Notes under the pieces: model-generated
What the model was told of the DNA's origin: nothing
The model's database searches: none
The model's input: the letters and a program-made list of their open reading frames with translations, nothing else
Made by a program: the position numbers and the translations under genes
In this document: positions 59,436-64,000 of the stretch, one piece after another
How the letters are laid out: the number at the start of each line of letters is the position of its first letter
How positions within the stretch are numbered: the first letter of the stretch is position 1
Assembly (NCBI RefSeq): GCF_003259955.1
Contig: NZ_QLMK01000005.1
Location: 111,371-175,370, forward strand
Source: Falsochrobactrum ovis
GTDB lineage: Bacteria > Pseudomonadota > Alphaproteobacteria > Rhizobiales > Rhizobiaceae
Reading direction: 5' to 3'
DNA length: 64,000 nt

Positions 59436-59711
59436 TTAATTGGACACCAAAATAAAGTAGCCAATTACAAACATAGTTGCTGAGGATGGAATAAAAGCCA
59501 AGATTTTGTGAACGCCGAACCATGATTGAGGGTAATAAATCCACGGATCATCAACAAATAAAGAAAGCAGATTGAGCAGTGAGAAGCCGCTCCATATGCC
59601 AGTCTTCAAATACTCGAAGATTTGAAAGCCAAGAACTCCCAAGCCACACAAGAAGAATGCGAGAGCTAAAAGCCCAACAAACATAACATCCGCATTTGAT
59701 TTTGTTGTCAT
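59436..59711 (-). CDS. Second accessory membrane protein
   Basis: A 91-residue protein with two hydrophobic segments (ADVMFVGLLALAFFLCGLGVLGFQIFEYL and ILAFIPSSATMFVIGYFILV) around a Trp/Tyr-rich loop. GGGGGG five bases before the ATG at 59711. It is transcribed leftward like its neighbour, in an AT-richer stretch than the virion genes. Confidence 0.65.
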   Translation of the reverse strand: MTTKSNADVMFVGLLALAFFLCGLGVLGFQIFEYLKTGIWSGFSLLNLLSLFVDDPWIYYPQSWFGVHKILAFIPSSATMFVIGYFILVSN

Positions 59712-59757
59712 AATTGCCCCCCTAAACCTAGCCAACCCCAATATAGGAGATAAACAC

Positions 59758-60000
59758 ATGACACAACATGTGGGACCAATTGGCGGCATAGACCGCCAAG
59801 ATATCACTATTGGCCGTATCGATGCAATATTACGGCTTACTCCAGATGGCATTTATCGCCTCGATGGGCGGCTGATCCCAGTCGGAGACAACCCCGCTTT
59901 GGGCATTAATGACAGCCAGCTTGTCAGCAAAATCCATAGCCGCGTGAACAATGGCGTAAGCCTCGGCGGGGCTGTATTGGGTGCTGACGTACCAGAGTGA
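59758..60000 (+). CDS. Possible rightward 80-residue frame, overlapping antisense gene
   Basis: GGAG nine bases before the ATG and a reasonable opening (MTQHVGPIGGIDRQDITIGRIDAILRLTPDGIYRLDGRLIPVG) support translation. More than half of the frame is antisense to the 3' end of the Cas2-like gene. It may be a shortened remnant of a larger phage gene whose end was replaced by the insertion. Confidence 0.4.
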   Translation: MTQHVGPIGGIDRQDITIGRIDAILRLTPDGIYRLDGRLIPVGDNPALGINDSQLVSKIHSRVNNGVSLGGAVLGADVPE

Positions 60001-60108
60001 CTGCTGAAACTTGTAGTGCAGACCCAAGCTTTTGATCGCGTTATGAACTGCCTCGTAATTTTGCCCTGGCGGTATTAGGTCGTAAGCAATGAATAGATTG
60101 TAAGCCAT
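59830..60108 (-). CDS. Stand-alone Cas2/SinR-like ferredoxin-fold protein
   Basis: A 92-residue protein (MAYNLFIAYDLIPPGQNYEAVHNAIKSLGLHYKFQQSLWYVSTQYSPAEAYAIVHAAMDFADKLAVINAQSGVVSDW...). The order strand (NLFIAYDL), helix, strand (SLWYVST), helix, strand (KLAVINAQ) matches Cas2/VapD-like proteins often annotated as SinR-family. The conserved Asp after the first strand is present. No CRISPR repeats or other cas genes are near. GGGAGG before the ATG makes translation very likely. Role unknown; VapD-like RNases are relatives. Confidence 0.75.
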   Translation of the reverse strand: MAYNLFIAYDLIPPGQNYEAVHNAIKSLGLHYKFQQSLWYVSTQYSPAEAYAIVHAAMDFADKLAVINAQSGVVSDWDQPPIEAINAIWSKP

Positions 60109-60173
60109 TTTAGCCTCCCGTTGTTGACGCAGCCAGTCAAGCTGAGTCGCAACCATAAGTCGAGATACCGCAA

Positions 60174-60196
60174 GCCGTCCTTTTGGGCGGTTTTTT
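60174..60196 (+). terminator. Terminator ahead of the M15 peptidase gene
   Basis: GCCGTCC and GGGCGGT form a 7-bp stem (two G-T pairs) with a TTTT loop and a TTTTTT run, 17 bases before the next ATG. Confidence 0.7.
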
Positions 60197-60212
60197 CTAT
60201 TGGAGAATGCCA

Positions 60213-60977
60213 ATGGCAACACCCGAATGGCTTCGCTATGCCAATCAGGGCGCTATCCGTCGCCACCCAATTAACCCGCGATTGGTGCAGGCACTCGATA
60301 GTTTCCTGCCGGATTTGGGCGTGACTATGGAAGTGTTTTCCGGCGGCCAGCCAGCGAAAGGAACATCCAGTCGGCGTGTCGGCTCGACCCGACATGACCA
60401 CGGCAATGCAGCTGACGTGTTCTTTTACAAGGATGGTCGAAAGCTCGATTGGTCAAACCCCTCTGACCTTCCGATCTTTCAAGAGATCGTCGGACGCGGA
60501 AAGTCCGCAGGAATCACAGGTTTTGGTGCTGGTCCGGGATATATGCAGCCTGGAGCAATGCATATTGGTTTCGGCTCGCCGGGGGTATGGGGCGCAGGAG
60601 GTAAAGGTGCAAACGCACCCGACTGGCTGGCCCAAGCTTACAATGGTGCATCAACGCCGCAGCCTGCCGCTACACAAATTGCCGCCCAACCGTCTGCACC
60701 TCCACAGCAGTCAAATACACCGGCCCCGCCACTGTCCCCTCCGATCAATGTTGCCTCTCATCAGGTCACACCCATCCAATCACAGCCACAACAGGCTCCG
60801 ACAGGTCTGCTTGCCTCATTAGGTGTCGATGCAGCTCAAGCCAATCCAATTTTCGCGGCAATGGGCCAGATGATGCCCGAACAGCAGCAGCCACAGTTGC
60901 AGCCCATGCAGGCTCCACAATCCATGCCTGCACTGGCTGATTACATTTCCCAATTTCTCAAAACCCGCATGGTATGA
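60213..60977 (+). CDS. M15-type peptidase (phage cell-wall hydrolase)
   Basis: A 254-residue protein. Residues 1-135 form a VanY/M15-like zinc peptidase domain with STRHDHGNAADVFF (His63, Asp68) and GAMHIGFG (His117). Residues 140-235 are a long Pro/Gln-rich linker, and a short hydrophobic-helical end follows (ALADYISQFLKTRM). It may be the virion-bound hydrolase that opens peptidoglycan during infection, or an endolysin. GGAG seven bases before the ATG at 60213 decides the start. Confidence 0.82.
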   Translation: MATPEWLRYANQGAIRRHPINPRLVQALDSFLPDLGVTMEVFSGGQPAKGTSSRRVGSTRHDHGNAADVFFYKDGRKLDWSNPSDLPIFQEIVGRGKSAGITGFGAGPGYMQPGAMHIGFGSPGVWGAGGKGANAPDWLAQAYNGASTPQPAATQIAAQPSAPPQQSNTPAPPLSPPINVASHQVTPIQSQPQQAPTGLLASLGVDAAQANPIFAAMGQMMPEQQQPQLQPMQAPQSMPALADYISQFLKTRMV

Positions 60978-60988
60978 GGTCATAAAAC

Positions 60989-62437
60989 ATGGCTACGATT
61001 TTTGATTGGAGCATCATCGCTGCCAATAACGATACCGCTGACGCTGACATTAACTGGCAAGAGGGGCAATTCCCCGACACAGTGAATAACTCGGCGCGCC
61101 AGATGATGGCGCGCATTGCTGAGTGGATTAAAGATCAGGGTGTTTTGGCCGCTGGCGGCACAGCCACAGCAATATCATTGCCAACTGCAAACACATCCAT
61201 GACCGCCCCTGCAGATGGCATGACAGTCGCCTTTCGGGCCGCGGCTACCAATACAGGCGCAACCACACTGGCGCTGAATGGCGGCGGCTCCAAGCCATTG
61301 CGAAAGGTGTTTGTCGGAGATACCGCGGCGCGCGCTCTTGAAGCTGGCGATATCGTCGCTCAAGGCATTTATCTCGCCCATTACGATGCAAATGCGAATG
61401 CTGGGGCTGGCGCTTGGATACTGGTTAATCCGACGAACTACGAGCAAATGAAAGCGGTGGTTCTTACGGCCATCAATAACGCTCCTGAGAAAGCATCGGT
61501 CGTTGATGCTGATGCCGCCGTTTTCACTGACAGCGAGGACGACGGGAAATCAAAGCGCGTCTTGTGGTCGAACATCAAATCTTGGCTTAAGACGTATTTT
61601 GACTCGATCTATTATGAGCGCTCGTTAGTGTACACGAAAACCGAAGTTGATGGAATTGTTGGCGGGAATATGGGAGGGAGAGCTTACCCTCGCAGAGGGG
61701 ATGGTGCTGCATTCAATCTAAATTGGAATGATCCAGGGGGGCAAGAAGATTATGTAATTGCCTCCACGAACGGAACGGCGCTGCGCCCTGTTCACCGCAA
61801 TAACCTCAGCGTTAATTATGCGAATAGCGCAGGGAATGCTACGAATGCAGGTTGGGCGACAAATGCAGGATGGGCGACGAGTGCGGGTAACGCCGACACC
61901 GTTGGAGGTTGGTCCACAACAACAATCCAAAACCAGATTAACGCCGCCGGAGCAGGAAAGGTGTCATCTGGTGTAAATAATCAGGAAATTGGCGCTGCCT
62001 ATACCCAAAGCGGTATTGCCTTAAGTATTAGGGGCAATGCTTCATACACTGCAATTAGATTTTGGGATCGTGAAGCACACATAAGAGGGAACATTTCTGT
62101 TACAGTTAATGGCACACAATATAATTCATCATCCGACTATCGCCTTAAGTGCAATGTAGAAGAATTAGACATCGATAACGCATTAGAGGTCGTTAATAAA
62201 ATTCGTCCTGTGAAGTACAATTGGCGTGATAACCCAGACGATGCAAAGGCTACAGGGTTTATTGCGCACGAGTTGCAGGCTTTATTCCCCGACGCTGTTA
62301 GTGGCGAGAAGGATGAAGTAGATAGTGAAGGCAAGCCGGTCTATCAGGGTGTTGATTATGGTCGCATAACCCCGCTACTGGTTTCAGCCATACAAGCACT
62401 TGCGCATCGCGTGGAACAGCTGGAGAAGGCGCGATGA
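60989..62437 (+). CDS. Tail fibre protein with C-terminal S74 chaperone domain
   Basis: A 482-residue fibre. The N-terminal part (MATIFDWSIIAANNDTADADINWQEGQFPDTVNNSARQMMARIAEWI) is a virion-anchoring domain common to rhizobial phage fibres. A central part carries GNMGGRAYPRRGDGAAFN and repeated NAGWATNAGWATSAGN, typical of a fibrous shaft. The C-terminal 100 residues are a peptidase S74-type intramolecular chaperone (SSDYRLKCNVEELDIDNALEVVNKIRPVKYNW), with the Ser-Asp cleavage point near residue 381. It should trimerise and determine host adsorption. Confidence 0.88.
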   Translation: MATIFDWSIIAANNDTADADINWQEGQFPDTVNNSARQMMARIAEWIKDQGVLAAGGTATAISLPTANTSMTAPADGMTVAFRAAATNTGATTLALNGGGSKPLRKVFVGDTAARALEAGDIVAQGIYLAHYDANANAGAGAWILVNPTNYEQMKAVVLTAINNAPEKASVVDADAAVFTDSEDDGKSKRVLWSNIKSWLKTYFDSIYYERSLVYTKTEVDGIVGGNMGGRAYPRRGDGAAFNLNWNDPGGQEDYVIASTNGTALRPVHRNNLSVNYANSAGNATNAGWATNAGWATSAGNADTVGGWSTTTIQNQINAAGAGKVSSGVNNQEIGAAYTQSGIALSIRGNASYTAIRFWDREAHIRGNISVTVNGTQYNSSSDYRLKCNVEELDIDNALEVVNKIRPVKYNWRDNPDDAKATGFIAHELQALFPDAVSGEKDEVDSEGKPVYQGVDYGRITPLLVSAIQALAHRVEQLEKAR

Positions 62438-63063
62438 CCCTGTCTCCGTTTTCCACCACTTGGCGGCCTGATGTTGCTAGAAAGCTCAATGAACTCGAGG
62501 ACGCCCTCGATGGCGCCACGGCGGTTTCCTATGAGTCGCAAACGTTAACTGAGCCACAGAAGGCGCAAGCTAGGGATAATATTGGGGTGCCCCAAGCGAT
62601 AGGGGATGCTGTTTCCGGCAATATGGCCGGGCGCGCTTATCCGCGTCGCGCTGACGGGCAGGCGATAAATTTCAACGGTTCGGGCGTTGAGGCTGGTAGC
62701 CCCCCGGCAATAGTCGGGGGCGGGTGGGGTGGAAATTTCAACAATTTCTATTTCTACAACACGACCAGCTTAGCGGTAGGATGGGCAAATGGCGCAACCT
62801 ATGCCGACCATTTAGGTCCGGGGGGGTGGACGCTAGCAACGGTACAAAACCAGCTAAATTGGCGTCTGACTGACACCCGCTTTTCCGGATATACGGCAGG
62901 GGCTCTTGATGTCAGATCTAACGTTGACGTTGGAATTAGTGTAGGTGTAAGTGGTTATGTTATAACAGGGGTCTCAAAGTCAGCGAACCACATGACTTTT
63001 CAACTCAGGCAACCACAAATCCACATTCCGAATGTTGGTTGGCGCGCTCTGGGAGGTTGGTGA
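62434..63063 (+). CDS. Second tail-fibre-like protein
   Basis: A 209-residue protein that overlaps the first fibre by four bases. It shares the NMxGRAYPRRxDGxAxNFN module with it, followed by glycine/asparagine-rich beta text (GGGWGGNFNNFYFYNTTSLAVGWANGATYADHLGPGGWTLATVQNQLNW). It lacks the anchor and the S74 end. Possible partner or receptor-binding variant of the fibre. Confidence 0.75.
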   Translation: MTLSPFSTTWRPDVARKLNELEDALDGATAVSYESQTLTEPQKAQARDNIGVPQAIGDAVSGNMAGRAYPRRADGQAINFNGSGVEAGSPPAIVGGGWGGNFNNFYFYNTTSLAVGWANGATYADHLGPGGWTLATVQNQLNWRLTDTRFSGYTAGALDVRSNVDVGISVGVSGYVITGVSKSANHMTFQLRQPQIHIPNVGWRALGGW

Positions 63064-63068
63064 TTGGG

Positions 63069-63788
63069 ATGATTAAGAAGTTCAAAAGCTTTGGGGTTTT
63101 GGCATCACACAAAATGGAAGTTGAGGCGGAAGGCCAAATCTACAAATATCTTTCCTTTCGAAATGCCAATGGCGTTGAGTGGCAAGACTTGGTAGCGCAA
63201 TTCGAGCCATTCGATTTCTATATTGCGATGACAGACGAAGGTCGCATCGTCTCAATGGAAAGCGATCCTGATGCTTCACAGATTGCCGGTTTAGAAATTA
63301 TCGGGATCAACGTTTCCGAAGATTTTAATTTCACTAATGGACCGGGAGGCACCATATACGGGAAGATATGGAACGGATCGACTATTATCGATCCTGCTTT
63401 AACGCCAACACCGGCAGACGTGGATCAAGAACGAGACCGCCGCATCAGTGGCGGTTTTTCTTTTGGCGGTGTTTTTTACCAGACTCGACCGGAAGATCGG
63501 GAGAACATCGCAGGCGCTTCTACAGCAGCTCTTGCGGCGATCACGAACGGCGCTGAGCCGGGTGACTATCGCTGGCATGGAGGTGATGCGGATTTCGTCT
63601 GGATTGCAGCAGACAACAGTACGCACGCAATGGACGCGCAAACGCTATTCGCCTTCGGTCAAGCGGCTATGGCGCACAAGCAAGCGCATATCTTTGCGGC
63701 GCGAGCGATTAAGGACGCCGATCCGATACCGGCTGACTTTGCCGATGATGCTTATTGGCCCGCAGCGCTATATTCCCCCGTTGCCTGA
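63069..63788 (+). CDS. DUF4376 tail-fibre assembly-type protein
   Basis: A 239-residue protein with a C-terminal DUF4376 domain (RDRRISGGFSFGGVFYQTRPEDRENIAGASTAALAAITNG, then DFVWIAADNSTHAMDAQTLFAFGQAAMAHKQAHIFAARAIKD). Proteins with this domain follow tail fibre genes and are thought to assist fibre assembly. The N-terminal 110 residues are beta-rich. ATG at 63069 is used; GGGAGG is 12 bases upstream and a GTG at 63060 is an alternative. Confidence 0.85.
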   Translation: MIKKFKSFGVLASHKMEVEAEGQIYKYLSFRNANGVEWQDLVAQFEPFDFYIAMTDEGRIVSMESDPDASQIAGLEIIGINVSEDFNFTNGPGGTIYGKIWNGSTIIDPALTPTPADVDQERDRRISGGFSFGGVFYQTRPEDRENIAGASTAALAAITNGAEPGDYRWHGGDADFVWIAADNSTHAMDAQTLFAFGQAAMAHKQAHIFAARAIKDADPIPADFADDAYWPAALYSPVA

Positions 63789-63829
63789 CAATCAACCTAC
63801 CAACGAAGGCTGCTTTATCAGCCAAATAA

Positions 63830-63863
63830 AAACCCCAGCACCCGGGGGGTGAGCTGGGGTTTA
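63830..63863. terminator. Terminator after the fibre genes
   Basis: AAACCCCAGC and GCTGGGGTTT (about 63830-63862) pair over 10 bases with a GC-rich loop that can add further pairs. It separates the fibre operon from the next gene. Confidence 0.8.
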
Positions 63864-63931
63864 CACTTAAATGCTCTGCTTTCGCATTCTAAGCGCTTAA
63901 GCATTATCGCATAAAATCAGGAAAATCCAAC

Positions 63932-64000
63932 ATGAATATGCATCTTGGCGATACCCGCCTCTTGATTGAGGTGGGCCGTAAGCATGGGCTATTGCGTAAT
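63932..64000 (+). CDS. Start of a gene cut by the window end, probable endolysin
   Basis: A frame opens at 63932 with MNMHLGDTRLLIEVGRKHGLLRN and is still open at the last base. CAGGAA lies upstream. The segment LIEVGRKHGLLRN resembles the opening of phage GH19/lysozyme-like endolysins, where a similar GLLRNQ segment precedes the catalytic domain. Only 23 codons are visible, so the assignment is tentative. Confidence 0.5.
   Translation, partial: MNMHLGDTRLLIEVGRKHGLLRN

Larger units (their letters stand above)
27789..64000. mobile_element. Prophage with podovirus-type virion genes, left part
   Basis: From the integrase to the window end the gene content is phage: integrase, recombination genes, divergent regulators, replication, terminase, portal, scaffold, capsid, tail and fibres. 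Tail genes (P22-type portal, gp10-like protein, injection proteins, no tail tape measure or sheath) indicate a short-tailed phage. The structural genes appear intact. The right end is outside the window; the left end is somewhere between the metY terminator and the integrase stop. No attachment-site duplication can be tested here. Confidence 0.93.

Noticed and set aside
59830-60108. Cas2-like gene as part of a CRISPR-Cas locus
   Set aside because: No repeat-spacer array and no cas1 or effector genes anywhere in the window; it stands alone.

Overview
The window looks like the chromosome of an alphaproteobacterium of the order Rhizobiales, most likely in or near the Brucellaceae (Brucella/Ochrobactrum/Falsochrobactrum group). 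The gene order nrdR-ribD-ribE-ribH-nusB, then hppA, a BamE-like lipoprotein, a cytochrome bc1 assembly chaperone, a YceD-like protein, plsX, fabH, ihfA and a MerR regulator, is the one I know from Brucella, and the RibH protein reads almost like Brucella RibH1. This assignment comes from remembered gene order and protein similarity, not from a search.

Bases 1 to about 27,700 are ordinary chromosome. They hold riboflavin synthesis and nusB (1-2.8 kb), a proton-pumping pyrophosphatase, the plsX-fabH-ihfA lipid/DNA-bending cluster, a Gdx/SugE-type exporter and a tRNA-Pro(GGG). A small exopolysaccharide locus follows (12.3-20.5 kb): polymerase/ligase, initiating sugar transferase, GT4 glycosyltransferase, Wza-like lipoprotein, a Wzc/ExoP-like chain-length protein whose kinase motifs have decayed, and a CelD-like acyltransferase. 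After it come ctaA, argC, an agmatinase-family gene, rplM-rpsI, a hotdog thioesterase, a CoA-binding protein and metY.

From about 27.7 kb to the right edge, and beyond it, lies a prophage with podovirus-type virion genes. A leftward operon (34.3 to 27.8 kb) of tightly coupled small genes carries an ERF annealing protein, a YqaJ/lambda-type exonuclease, an HNH protein and the tyrosine integrase. An EcoRII-like restriction-modification pair sits at 34.5-37.1 kb. The switch region at 38.1-38.8 kb has a short HTH repressor facing a Cro-sized HTH protein. Three operator-like sites upstream of the left operon and two between the divergent regulators share one symmetric form, TCGTAC-N5-GTACGA, which ties the two loci into one circuit around the restriction cassette. 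Replication genes (39.5-43.5 kb) include a DUF1064 nuclease-like protein and a protein ending in DnaA domain IV. About 440 nt of protein-free, strongly structured sequence follows between two terminators. Packaging and virion genes run from 44.1 to 63.8 kb: terminase, P22-type portal, Ig-like protein, scaffold, SU10-type capsid, gp10-like tail protein, injection proteins, an M15 peptidase and tail fibres with S74-type C-terminal domains. Leftward accessory genes (two small membrane proteins and a stand-alone Cas2/SinR-like protein) are inserted at 59.0-60.1 kb.

The most promising items for something new are the large structured RNA candidate at 43.65-44.09 kb, the operator-bracketed EcoRII-like cassette, and the accessory island with the Cas2-like protein. 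The right attachment site and the lysis genes are outside the window.
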